A stretch of DNA of 64,000 nt from Gemmatimonas sp. UBA7669 (GTDB taxonomy: Bacteria > Gemmatimonadota > Gemmatimonadetes > Gemmatimonadales > Gemmatimonadaceae). Positions within the stretch are counted from its first letter, which is position 1; each line of letters begins with the position of its first letter. The stretch is from NCBI RefSeq assembly GCF_002483225.1, contig NZ_DLHL01000061.1:1-64000 (forward strand), given 5' to 3'. The notes beneath the pieces were generated by a model. That model saw nothing but the letters and a program-made list of their open reading frames with translations. It ran no database searches and had not been told where the DNA came from. Positions 45,240 through 52,416 of this stretch are shown here, piece after piece. Made by a program: the position numbers and the translations under genes.

Positions 45240-46567
45240 GAGATCGCAGGCCGGCTGACCAGCCGCTCCACCAACGCCAGTGATCGCGCGGTGGCGCCAC
45301 GCTCGGCTTCCACCAGGTCTGCTGCACGAGCACCGGACTCGCGGCGATCGTCCTCGTTGAGCAGCAGCGCCGTCAGTCGACTCTGCAACGCGGCCGCACT
45401 GTCCACGCTGAAGCCTGCGCCAGCCTGCAGCAGCAGCCCGGCCTCGCGACTCATGTGATGCTGCGGACCAAACAGTACGGGCACGCCAAACGCCGCCGGT
45501 TCGATGACCGAATGCAGACCTGCGGCATGAAAACCGCCGCCCACGAATGCCAGCTGGGCCAGTGCATACAGCTCACCCAGCACCCCCACACGGTCGACAA
45601 TCACCACGTCCACATCGTCGCTGCGTCCACGCTGCTCGAGCTCGCTGAGCGTGGCGGCGCGCGCCCCAATACGCAATGCCCAGTGCTGCAGTGGCTTGAG
45701 GTGTGATGCGCCGGGCTCGTGCGGGGCGATGATGAGGCGCGGTGCCTTGCCGCGTGCATCATGCCGGTCGCGCAGGGCTTCCCATGCCGCACAGAGTGGC
45801 GCTTCGTCGGCCGGCCAGGTGGAACCGGCCACCAGCGTCGGACGGTCCGAGGCTAGCAGGGTCAAGAGCGGCGACGCGCGATTGACGCTGGCCGCGCGCT
45901 CCGCCACCTGATCGAAGCGCGTGTCACCGGTGACCTCCACCACCTGCGGTCGCACACCCAGCGCCACGAGGCGTTCGGCGTTGACGGCATCAATGGCTCC
46001 CACCGCATCGAGCGCGGCATAGGCGTCACGCAGCAGCGCCGAGGACAGCATACCGCGACGCCCTGACACCGCGGACAGGGTGGCACTGATGAGTGCCACC
46101 GGCACCCGCTGCCGCTTTGCGCGGGCCACGAGCACCGGCCATACGTCGAGCTTGGCAAATACCAGGGCCGAAGGCGTGAGCCGCTGCAGCAGGGTGTCGG
46201 CCGACGCGGCGCGGTCGAAGGGCAGATAGTCGCTGAACTCGGCGCCGACACTGCACGCAAAACGCTCGGCGCTGGGCGAGTAGAACGAATAGGCCTGCTG
46301 CCAGTCGGGGTGTGCACGACGCGCGGCCTGGGCCACGGGACGGGCCTGCAGGCCCTCGCCCACCGACGGCGCGTGCCACCACACGAGCGGGCGGGAATTG
46401 TCGCGCGATGCGGTGTGTGCAGCCCAGCGCGTCAGCAGGCCGCGCCGCGCGCGCAATGAGCGCAGCAGCTTGTTTTCGGCCTCCGGTGCCAGCGCCGATG
46501 CCACGACGCCTGCGGCGTCTGCCAGCGCCATGCCGGCCGCGTAGCAGGCACCGAGCAGGGCGTTCAC
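45224..46567 (-). CDS. waaA: 3-deoxy-D-manno-octulosonic acid (Kdo) transferase
   Basis: A protein of about 447 aa that attaches Kdo to lipid A precursor at the inner membrane. The N-terminal membrane anchor is ACYAAGMALADAAGVVASALAP. The catalytic region has VWWHAPSVGEGLQARPV (the HAxSVGE motif). Donor-binding sequences are EVTGDTRFDQVAERA, ASDRPTLVAGSTWPADE, IIAPHEP and GVLGELYALAQLAFVGGGF. I chose the GTG at 46567 because GAGGAC lies before it, 7 nt after the stop of the DsbA-like gene. Its presence shows an LPS-bearing outer membrane. Confidence 0.92.
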   Translation of the reverse strand: MNALLGACYAAGMALADAAGVVASALAPEAENKLLRSLRARRGLLTRWAAHTASRDNSRPLVWWHAPSVGEGLQARPVAQAARRAHPDWQQAYSFYSPSAERFACSVGAEFSDYLPFDRAASADTLLQRLTPSALVFAKLDVWPVLVARAKRQRVPVALISATLSAVSGRRGMLSSALLRDAYAALDAVGAIDAVNAERLVALGVRPQVVEVTGDTRFDQVAERAASVNRASPLLTLLASDRPTLVAGSTWPADEAPLCAAWEALRDRHDARGKAPRLIIAPHEPGASHLKPLQHWALRIGARAATLSELEQRGRSDDVDVVIVDRVGVLGELYALAQLAFVGGGFHAAGLHSVIEPAAFGVPVLFGPQHHMSREAGLLLQAGAGFSVDSAAALQSRLTALLLNEDDRRESGARAADLVEAERGATARSLALVERLVSRPAISQRSP

Positions 46568-46574
46568 GTCGTCC

Positions 46575-47282
46575 TCAGGGCGCCGTCGTCCGGGCCTTCG
46601 CGCGCTGGCGATGCATGATGAGGGCGGTGTCCACGGCCTTGCGGAAGTCGGGCCAGGGCAGCGCACCCTTCACCAGAAACTCGCCGATCACGAACGACGG
46701 CGTGGACTGCACGCCGGCCTGCGTGGCCTGCTGAATGTCGTTCTGAATCAGCACCTTGATGGCGCGCGACATGCGGCACTGTTCGTAGGCGGCCATGTCG
46801 AGCTTGAGTTCGCGCGCATAGCGTTCGAGCAGCGGATTGACGTTGCTCATGCCCTTCACGGCATCGAAGCCCGCAAAGATGGCGTCGGCATAGGGCCAGA
46901 ACTTGCCCTGCACACCGGCGCAGGTGGCGGCTTCGGCCTGCGCGCGGGCGTGCGGGTGAATGGACTCGAGCGGCAGATGCAGATAGGCGAATCGCACCTT
47001 GCCCGTCTCCACGTAGTCCCGGCGGAAGTTGGCCATGGACTCGTCGTGCCAGCGCTTGCAGTAGGGGCACTGGAAGTCGCTGATCATCACCACCCACATG
47101 GCGCTGTCGGGGCCAAGCAGTCGGCCCTGATCGGCGCGGTTCATGAGCGTGGCCTCGCCCAGAGTGTCGAGCGGCGCCGGCGTTGAGGCACGGGCCTTGT
47201 CGGCCGAGGGACCACAGGAGCCGGCGGCCCCGGTCAGCAGCAGCAGGCCCGTGGCCAGGGCGAGGAATCGGAAAACGGACAT
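46575..47282 (-). CDS. DsbA-family thioredoxin-fold lipoprotein
   Basis: 235 aa. The signal sequence ends in a lipobox-like AGSC (about residues 20-23), so it is periplasmic and lipid-anchored. The thioredoxin fold has the active site CPYC in ISDFQCPYCKRWHDESM. The cis-proline loop is GVQSTPSFVIGEFLVKG. This form matches DsbA/BdbD-like DsbA_CGYT or thioredoxin_4 oxidoreductases rather than a reductase. It probably oxidises or isomerises disulfides in exported proteins. It is upstream of and cotranscribed with waaA. Extra cysteines (CAGVQ, QCRMS) resemble those of BdbD-type proteins. Confidence 0.9.
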   Translation of the reverse strand: MSVFRFLALATGLLLLTGAAGSCGPSADKARASTPAPLDTLGEATLMNRADQGRLLGPDSAMWVVMISDFQCPYCKRWHDESMANFRRDYVETGKVRFAYLHLPLESIHPHARAQAEAATCAGVQGKFWPYADAIFAGFDAVKGMSNVNPLLERYARELKLDMAAYEQCRMSRAIKVLIQNDIQQATQAGVQSTPSFVIGEFLVKGALPWPDFRKAVDTALIMHRQRAKARTTAP

Positions 47283-47390
47283 CCCGGAAATCTAAGGGGC
47301 GGCCCGTGGCGCGGCGCAGCGGGCAGCCTGTTTGCGGGCAAACGGCGGGCCAGTGAACTGCGGGCTGACATCGGGTTATCATTCGGGGTG

Positions 47391-48242
47391 ATGTCGCGTC
47401 TGCCGGTCACGTCGCGGGTCTTCGGGGCCCTCCTGCTGCTGCTGTCGTCGGTCGGCCACACGCAACCGCCGCCGCTGCCGCAGCCCGTGGGCTACGTCAA
47501 CGATTTTGCCAATGTCATCGACGCGGCCGCCGAAGCGCGTCTCGATGACCTGGCGCGGCGCGTGAACAGCGCGACCCGTGGTGACATGGTGGTGGTGACG
47601 CTGCCCGATCTGGGTGGCCGGCCGGTCGAAGAGACGGCGCTGCGCCTGGGTCGCGAGTGGAAGGTGGGCGCTGACGCGGCCATCGGCGACGCGGCGCGCA
47701 ACGCCGGCGTGATCATCCTGTTGGTGCCCAAGGAAACGGCCAGTGACGGCCGCGGGCGCTGCCGCATCGAGACGGGGCAGGGCGCTGAAGGATTCATCAC
47801 CGATGCGACGGCCGGCGCGATCTGTCGCAGCATGACGCCGCTGTTTCAGCAGCAGCGCTACGGCGATGCGCTCGAGGCCATCGCGATCGACGTGGCGGAT
47901 CGTTATGCCGCCTCCTTTGGCGTGACGCTGGATGGGCAGCCGCGACCCGCGAGCTCGCGGCGCGATCGCGGCTCGGGTGACGAGGGGGAGAGTCCGCTGC
48001 TCGGCCTCGTGCTGCTCATCATCATTCTGTTCGTGTTTGCCAACGCGCGTCCTGGTCGGCGGCGCGGCTGTGTGGGCTGCATCCCCATCCCGATTCCCGG
48101 GCCCGGGATGCATGGCGGCGGCTGGTCGTCGGGCAGCTTTGGTGGTGGCGGGTTCGGTGGCGGCGGTTTTGGTGGTGGAGGCTTTGGCGGCTTCGGTGGC
48201 GGCGGTGGCTTCAGCGGAGGTGGTGGTGGCTCAGACTGGTAA
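47391..48242 (+). CDS. TPM-domain membrane protein (YgcG-like) with Gly-rich tail
   Basis: About 283 aa. A signal peptide is followed by a TPM_phosphatase domain (residues about 33-165; GYVNDFANVIDAAAEARLD, RGDMVVVTLPDLGG, NAGVIILLVPKE). One membrane helix (PLLGLVLLIIILFVFAN) and a tail of GGGGFGG repeats ending GSDW follow, the hallmark of YgcG proteins. GTG at 47388 is also possible. It normally pairs with LemA; here a nucleotidyltransferase gene intervenes. Role: membrane-stress or photosystem-repair-related in homologues; not defined here. Confidence 0.88.
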   Translation: MSRLPVTSRVFGALLLLLSSVGHTQPPPLPQPVGYVNDFANVIDAAAEARLDDLARRVNSATRGDMVVVTLPDLGGRPVEETALRLGREWKVGADAAIGDAARNAGVIILLVPKETASDGRGRCRIETGQGAEGFITDATAGAICRSMTPLFQQQRYGDALEAIAIDVADRYAASFGVTLDGQPRPASSRRDRGSGDEGESPLLGLVLLIIILFVFANARPGRRRGCVGCIPIPIPGPGMHGGGWSSGSFGGGGFGGGGFGGGGFGGFGGGGGFSGGGGGSDW

Positions 48243-49020
48243 GGGCCCGGGCGGCAAGCTCTCGGGCGGGCGATCGACGCTCTCGCTGGACGACCTCGTG
48301 TCGCAGCTGAAGGCCGTGCACGGCGCTTCGCTGACGGCGGTGGTGCTGTATGGCTCAGCCGCCACCAACGAGCACGTCGAGGGGTTGTCCGACGTGAACG
48401 TGATGGTGCTGGTGGAGTCCATCCCCTTCGCCACCATGCAGGCGCTTGCGCCCACCATGCGCGCGTGGCAGGAGGCGGGCAATCCACCGGCGCTGGAACT
48501 GACGGTGGCCGAGTGGCGGGCGTCGGCTGACATTTTCCCCATCGAGTACGCCGACATTTTGGAGCGGCATCGGGTGCTGCACGGCGCCTTGCCGGTGGAA
48601 GGCCTCGTGGTGCGCCGGCGCGACCTGCGGCTGCAGGTGGAGCAGGAGGCCATGGGCAAGCTGCTGCGGCTGCGCCGCGGCGTGATGGTGGCCGGCAGTG
48701 ATGTCGCGCGCCAGCAGGATCTGCTGCGCGCGAGTCTGAGCAGTCTGCTGGTGATTTTCCGCGCCATCATGCGGCTGGGCGGCGAGGTGCCGCCGCGTGA
48801 TGCGGACGCGGTCATCGATGCGGTGGCCGCGCGCACGGGCTTTGACGCCACGCCCTACCACCAGGTGCTGGCGCTCAAGCGCGGCACCGCCGTGGAGACG
48901 CGTGACACGTCGGCCCTGCTGGAATCGTACGTAACCGGGATGGCGTCGCTGGTGGCCTGGTTGGACGGATACACGCCGCCCGAGTCGGTCCCTGAGCTGT
49001 TGTCCCCCGTTTCCCGTTGA
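48226..49020 (+). CDS. Predicted nucleotidyltransferase-fold protein between TPM and LemA genes
   Basis: About 264 aa. LTAVVLYGSAATNEHVEGLSDVNVMVLV (shown in parts: YGSA, then DVNVMVLV) matches the GS-x(11-13)-D-x-(D/N) core of MNT/polymerase-beta-like nucleotidyltransferases. The second acidic residue is Asn (DVN), so catalysis may be weak or lost. The C-terminal ~150 residues are helical (LRLQVEQEAMGKLLRLRRG). The start is a GTG cluster at 48220-48226 with GGAGG just upstream, overlapping the TPM gene by about 17 nt, so translation is coupled. Whether it modifies a nucleotide, a protein or an RNA is not known. Confidence 0.78.
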   Translation: MAQTGKGPGGKLSGGRSTLSLDDLVSQLKAVHGASLTAVVLYGSAATNEHVEGLSDVNVMVLVESIPFATMQALAPTMRAWQEAGNPPALELTVAEWRASADIFPIEYADILERHRVLHGALPVEGLVVRRRDLRLQVEQEAMGKLLRLRRGVMVAGSDVARQQDLLRASLSSLLVIFRAIMRLGGEVPPRDADAVIDAVAARTGFDATPYHQVLALKRGTAVETRDTSALLESYVTGMASLVAWLDGYTPPESVPELLSPVSR

Positions 49021-49034
49021 CTCCGAGGACTCTC

Positions 49035-49682
49035 ATGAGGAATTCCATGCTGCGTACTACGCTGCCTTCGAACGCGCGATCTGTGTCTGGTGGTGTGCGT
49101 GGGCTGCTGCGCCGGACGGCCGTGATGGCGGCGCTGGTGCTGCCGCTGTCGATGAGTGCCTGCGGCTACAACGATATCCAGTCGCTGGACGAACAGGCGG
49201 CGCAGGCCAAGCAGAACATCGACGCGCAGTTGCAGCGCCGTGCGGATCTCATCCCCAATCTCGTGAACACGGTCAAGGGGTTTGCCGCGCAGGAAGAGAA
49301 AGTGTTGACCGAAGTCACGCAGGCGCGCGCGGGGCTCATGGGCGCCCTGCAGAAGCCAGGTGGCTCGGATCCGACCGAGTTGGCCAACGCCAACGCGCAG
49401 CTCACGGGCGCGCTGGGTCGTTTGACGATTGCGGTGGAGGCGTATCCCGAGCTCAAGTCGAACGAGAATTTCCTGCGGTTGCAGGACGAGCTGACGGGCA
49501 CGGAGAATCGCATTGCGGTGTCGCGTACGGATTACAACAACGCGGTGCGGCAGTACAACGAGTATATCCGGAAATTCCCGCAGGTGCTCACGGCCAAGGC
49601 GACCGGCGCGAAGCCGCGGGTGTACTTCGAGGTGACGGATTCGGCGGCGCGGTCGGCGCCTACGGTGGACTTCAACAAATAA
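49035..49682 (+). CDS. LemA-family lipoprotein
   Basis: A protein of about 215 aa. A long n-region and hydrophobic segment (RTAVMAALVLPLSMSACGY) end in a lipobox-like MSAC. The LemA helical domain follows: YNDIQSLDEQAAQAKQNID, QLQRRADLIPNLVNTVKGFA, QLTGALGRLTIAVEAYPELKS, LQDELTGTENRIAVSRTDYN. LemA proteins form a helical rod with an exposed N-terminus. ATG at 49035 has GAGG in front; a TTG at 49017 is less likely. It is the third gene of the TPM-NTase-LemA unit. Confidence 0.9.
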   Translation: MRNSMLRTTLPSNARSVSGGVRGLLRRTAVMAALVLPLSMSACGYNDIQSLDEQAAQAKQNIDAQLQRRADLIPNLVNTVKGFAAQEEKVLTEVTQARAGLMGALQKPGGSDPTELANANAQLTGALGRLTIAVEAYPELKSNENFLRLQDELTGTENRIAVSRTDYNNAVRQYNEYIRKFPQVLTAKATGAKPRVYFEVTDSAARSAPTVDFNK

Positions 49683-49685
49683 AGG

Positions 49686-49741
49686 GCGTTAGGTGAACTG
49701 CGTAAGGTGAACCGCGTAAGGAGAACGGCGGGAAGGAACTG
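49686..49741. repeat. Four 14-bp imperfect tandem repeats
   Basis: Units gcgttaggtgaact, gcgtaaggtgaacc, gcgtaaggagaacg and gcgggaaggaactg lie head to tail after the LemA stop. No function is apparent. Confidence 0.7.
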
Positions 49742-49765
49742 TACGCGAGACAGCGGTAACGTGAG

Positions 49766-49803
49766 AACGCCCGCCTGAGCTTTGGCTCAGGCGGGCGTTT
49801 GGG
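49766..49803. terminator. Strong hairpin terminator shared by convergent lemA and metG
   Basis: The perfect 15-bp stem AACGCCCGCCTGAGC (49766-49780) with its inverse (49785-49799) closes a TTTG loop. A short T run follows on the plus strand. On the other strand the stem directly follows the metG stop, so it may serve both genes. Confidence 0.82.
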
Positions 49804-51348
49804 TTACGCGGGCTTCTCGCTAGTTGGGCGCGGGAAAAGAATGTCGCCCTTGCTCACCTTCCAGCCGCTGGGGTCGAGGCTGTCGAGATTGGTCATACGC
49901 TGATCGGCCACGTTGCCGGGGCCGCCGAGCTGTGCCCAGACCTGCTGCGCCTTGTTGGGCATGAAGGGCGCGTAGAGCACGGTCTGTTTGGCTACGCGGC
50001 GAATGAGTGAAGCCAGGATCTGATCCAGCTCCGCCCTGCGCGACGGATCCTTGGCCACGGCCCACGGCGTGGTGGACGCCGTGTATTCATTGGCGCGCTG
50101 GGCCATGCGATACACGGCCGCGAGACCCTCGTGCAGCAGCCAGCCGTTTTCGCCGTGCATGGCGGCGTGATAGGCGGCGAGGTCGGCGTCGTCTTCCTGT
50201 TCCGCCTCGGGGCGTGCGGCCGCGGGCACCACACCGTCGCAGTACTTCTCCACCATGGCCATGGCGCGACTGGCAAGGTTGCCGTAGGCGTTGGCGAGAT
50301 CGGCGGTGTAGCGCTCCTCGAAACGCTCCCACGAAAAGTTGCCGTCGCCATCAAACGGCACTTCGCGCAGCAGTACATAGCGAAAGGCATCGGCGCCAAA
50401 TCGGTCGATGGCCTCACCCAAATCCAGCTTGACGCCGGCACTCTTGCTGAAGCGTTCACCGCCCAGCGACACGAAGCCGTGCGCCCACACCTGCCTGGGC
50501 AGCGGCAGGCCGGCGGCGTGCAACATGGCCGGCCAGATCACCACATGGAAACGCGTGATGTCCTTGCCGATGATGTGCAAGTCGGCCGGCCAGCGCGCCT
50601 CGTAGCCGGCATCGGGATAACCGGTGGCCGTGAGGTAGTTGGGCAGGGCGTCGAACCACACATAGGTGCCCTGGGTTTCGCCGGTGCTGAGCGGCAGCGG
50701 GAAGGGCACGGCCCAGTCGAGACGCGCACGCGACGCGGAGATGTCTTCCAGGCCCTGCGCGAGCAGACCGAGGATTTCGTTGCGACGGCTCTGGGGCTCG
50801 ATGAACGACGGATTGCTGGCCAGCAACTCCTGCAGAAAACCCTGATACTTGCTGAGGCGGAAGAACCAGTTGCGCTCCTCCACCTCTTCGAGCGTTCGCG
50901 TGGGATGCAGCGCACACTTGCCGTCCACGATGTCGGCGTCCTGCTTGAAGGCTTCGCAGCCGACGCAATACATGCCGGTGTACGACCGCTCGTAAAAATC
51001 ATCGGGATTGCGCTCGGCGATCGCCCGGATGAGCGCCTGCACACCGGCCTTGTGGTGGGCCTCGGTGGTGCGGATGAACTGGTCATACGAGATGTCCAAC
51101 TTCGCCCACATCGCACGGAAGCGCTCGGCGATGCTGTCGGTGAAGGCCTGCGGCGCGACGCTTTCCTTGGCTGCGGTCTGCTGCACTTTCTGACCGTGTT
51201 CGTCCATGCCGATCAGCAGATGGACATCGTCGCCACAGAGGCGGCGATAGCGGGCGATGACGTCGGCGCCGATCTTCTCGAGGGCGTGGCCGAGGTGGGG
51301 ATCGCCGTTGGCGTAGTCGATGGCGGTGGTCAGGAAAAATCGGGGCAT
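49804..51348 (-). CDS. metG: Methionyl-tRNA synthetase
   Basis: A 514-aa class I aminoacyl-tRNA synthetase. The HIGH-type motif is PHLGHAL (about residues 17-23). The zinc-knuckle region has CVGCEAF and CALHPTRT. The KMSKS-type motif is FSKSAGVKLD (about 298). The anticodon-binding helical domain covers the last ~170 residues (YTASTTPWAVAKDP). It lacks the C-terminal tRNA-binding dimer domain of E. coli MetG, as in many short bacterial forms. ATG at 51348. It lies downstream of ricT on the same strand, separated by the four-helix-bundle element. Confidence 0.96.
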   Translation of the reverse strand: MPRFFLTTAIDYANGDPHLGHALEKIGADVIARYRRLCGDDVHLLIGMDEHGQKVQQTAAKESVAPQAFTDSIAERFRAMWAKLDISYDQFIRTTEAHHKAGVQALIRAIAERNPDDFYERSYTGMYCVGCEAFKQDADIVDGKCALHPTRTLEEVEERNWFFRLSKYQGFLQELLASNPSFIEPQSRRNEILGLLAQGLEDISASRARLDWAVPFPLPLSTGETQGTYVWFDALPNYLTATGYPDAGYEARWPADLHIIGKDITRFHVVIWPAMLHAAGLPLPRQVWAHGFVSLGGERFSKSAGVKLDLGEAIDRFGADAFRYVLLREVPFDGDGNFSWERFEERYTADLANAYGNLASRAMAMVEKYCDGVVPAAARPEAEQEDDADLAAYHAAMHGENGWLLHEGLAAVYRMAQRANEYTASTTPWAVAKDPSRRAELDQILASLIRRVAKQTVLYAPFMPNKAQQVWAQLGGPGNVADQRMTNLDSLDPSGWKVSKGDILFPRPTSEKPA

Positions 51349-51411
51349 TCTTTGAATTTAACTGCTGCCGCCATTGGGGCTAACTGCTACCGCAGTCTGG
51401 GCTAACTGCAA

Positions 51412-51605
51412 ATGCAGTCGACTTGCCACGGCAGTCGGGGCGCTGCTACCGCAGTCGGAACCGCTCCCGCCGTCTGGGCTACCGAAAGTGCAGTCGTGGA
51501 CTGCTACCGCGGTTGTGGACTGCTACCGCAGTTGGGGTCACACCGCAGTCGGAGTCGTCCGCCCAGGCTGTGGGTCGGGGTCGGGGTCGGAGTCGGGGTC
51601 GGAGT
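51412..51605. repeat. Left inverted repeat of the element
   Basis: Reverse-complement match to 52022-52215 over about 190 bp, including shared particulars such as gggctaccgaaagtg and ccgcggttgtggac. The inner end is a run of GTCGGG/GTCGGA hexamers (51571-51605). Further hairpin modules extend outward to 51361. Confidence 0.85.
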
Positions 51606-51670
51606 CACCAAGGCACAGTGCTCGTTGAAACGATGCGACTCCTTGCATCGGGCGACGCTACCATGTGCCC

Positions 51671-52021
51671 ATGGCCACGCATCGTGATCTCAAGGTCTGG
51701 CAGCTGGCGCAGCAGTTGGCGGCGGGGGTGTACGAATTGACCCGTGGCGCTGCGGCAGCGCAGATGCCAAACCTCGTCGAGCAGATCCGCCGTTCCGCAT
51801 TGTCCATTGGCGCCAACATCGCCGAAGGTCGCGCGCTGGGAAGCAACGCGCAGTTCAAGCGTCACCTCAGCATCGCGCTGGGGTCTGCGGCCGAAACCGA
51901 TTCGCATCTCGACGCGCTGCTCTCCGCCGGCGTCGTCGATGCCCTCCAGGCACTGGAGCTGCGCGACTCCACCGCGACGATCCAGCGCATGCTCATCGCG
52001 CTGCAACGAAAGATCGGATGA
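51671..52021 (+). CDS. Four-helix-bundle protein of the 23S rRNA intervening-sequence (S23/IVP) family
   Basis: 116 aa. The family pattern is clear: start ATHRDLKVWQLAQQLAAGVYEL, helix 2 VEQIRRSALSIGANIAEG (diagnostic IRR-A-SI-ANIAEG), helix 3 FKRHLSIALGSAAETDSHL, and a final helix TIQRMLIALQRKIG. Members are encoded inside 23S rRNA intervening sequences or as free genes, form pentamers in known cases, and are related to Avd of diversity-generating retroelements. The molecular role is unproven. No good Shine-Dalgarno precedes the ATG at 51671; a small GATGC/GCATC hairpin lies about 20-40 nt upstream. The gene stands alone inside ~190-bp inverted repeats, opposite to ricT and metG. Confidence 0.9.
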   Translation: MATHRDLKVWQLAQQLAAGVYELTRGAAAAQMPNLVEQIRRSALSIGANIAEGRALGSNAQFKRHLSIALGSAAETDSHLDALLSAGVVDALQALELRDSTATIQRMLIALQRKIG

Positions 52022-52215
52022 CCCCGACGCCGACCCCAACCCCGACCCACATCCCGGGCTAACGACCCCGACTGCGGTGTGACCCCAACTGCGGTAGCAG
52101 TCCACAACCGCGGTAGCAGTCCACGACTGCACTTTCGGTAGCCCAGACCGCGGGAGCGGTTCCGACTGCGGTGGCAGCGCCCAAACTGCGGTAGCAAGTC
52201 GACTGCAGTCGCAGT
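52022..52215. repeat. Right inverted repeat A of the element
   Basis: It begins at the stop of the four-helix-bundle gene with hexamers ccccgacgccgacc and then carries the inverted left arm. It shares variants with the left arm that copy B lacks, so it is the true partner of the left arm. Confidence 0.85.
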
Positions 52216-52223
52216 CAACCCCG

Positions 52224-52405
52224 ACTCCGACCCACATCCCGGGCTAACGACCCCGACTGCGGTGTGACCCCAACTGCGGTAGCAGTCCCCAACTGCGGTA
52301 GCAGTCCACGACTGCACTTTCGGGAGCCCAGACCGCGGGAGCGGTTCCGACTGCGGTAGCAGCGCCCAAACTGCGGTAGCAAGTCGACTGCAGTCGCAGT
52401 CAACC
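52224..52405. repeat. Right inverted repeat B (tandem duplicate of A)
   Basis: Starts cgactccgacccacatcccg like copy A (52044 onward) and follows it unit by unit through actgcggtagcagt, accgcgggagcggttcc and gtcgactgcagtcgcagt. It differs by a few substitutions (gggagccc for ggtagccc). It ends 12 bp before the ricT stop. Confidence 0.85.
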
Positions 52406-52416
52406 CCGACCCAGAC

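Larger units (their letters stand above)
51361..52405. mobile_element. Intergenic IVS-like element: S23/IVP gene flanked by long inverted repeats
   Basis: About 1.05 kb between ricT and metG. One plus-strand gene (four-helix-bundle protein, 51671-52021) is framed by a left repeat and, inverted, two tandem right repeats. Each arm is an array of small hairpins of the form ACTGC-N4-GCAGT. There is no transposase, reverse transcriptase or recombinase. Complementary ends round an S23 gene recall the intervening sequences of 23S rRNA genes. Exact ends are not certain; no clear target-site duplication was found. Confidence 0.7.

Noticed and set aside
48220..48242. Frameshift joining the TPM and nucleotidyltransferase genes
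   Set aside because: The TPM protein ends with the normal GSDW tail, and a GGAGG plus GTG start is present for the second gene, so overlap is natural.
50131..51405. 424-aa plus-strand frame opposite metG
   Set aside because: metG has all catalytic motifs on the minus strand; this frame is a codon-bias shadow.
51671..52021. Diversity-generating retroelement (Avd-like four-helix bundle)
   Set aside because: No reverse transcriptase and no template/variable repeat pair with A-specific changes. The IRR-A-SI-ANIAEG pattern fits the S23/IVP family.
51361..52405. CRISPR-like array from the repeated ACTGC...GCAGT units
   Set aside because: Units are 14-nt hairpins with irregular spacing; the sequences between them are themselves repeated in the three arms, so there are no unique spacers. 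No cas genes are present.
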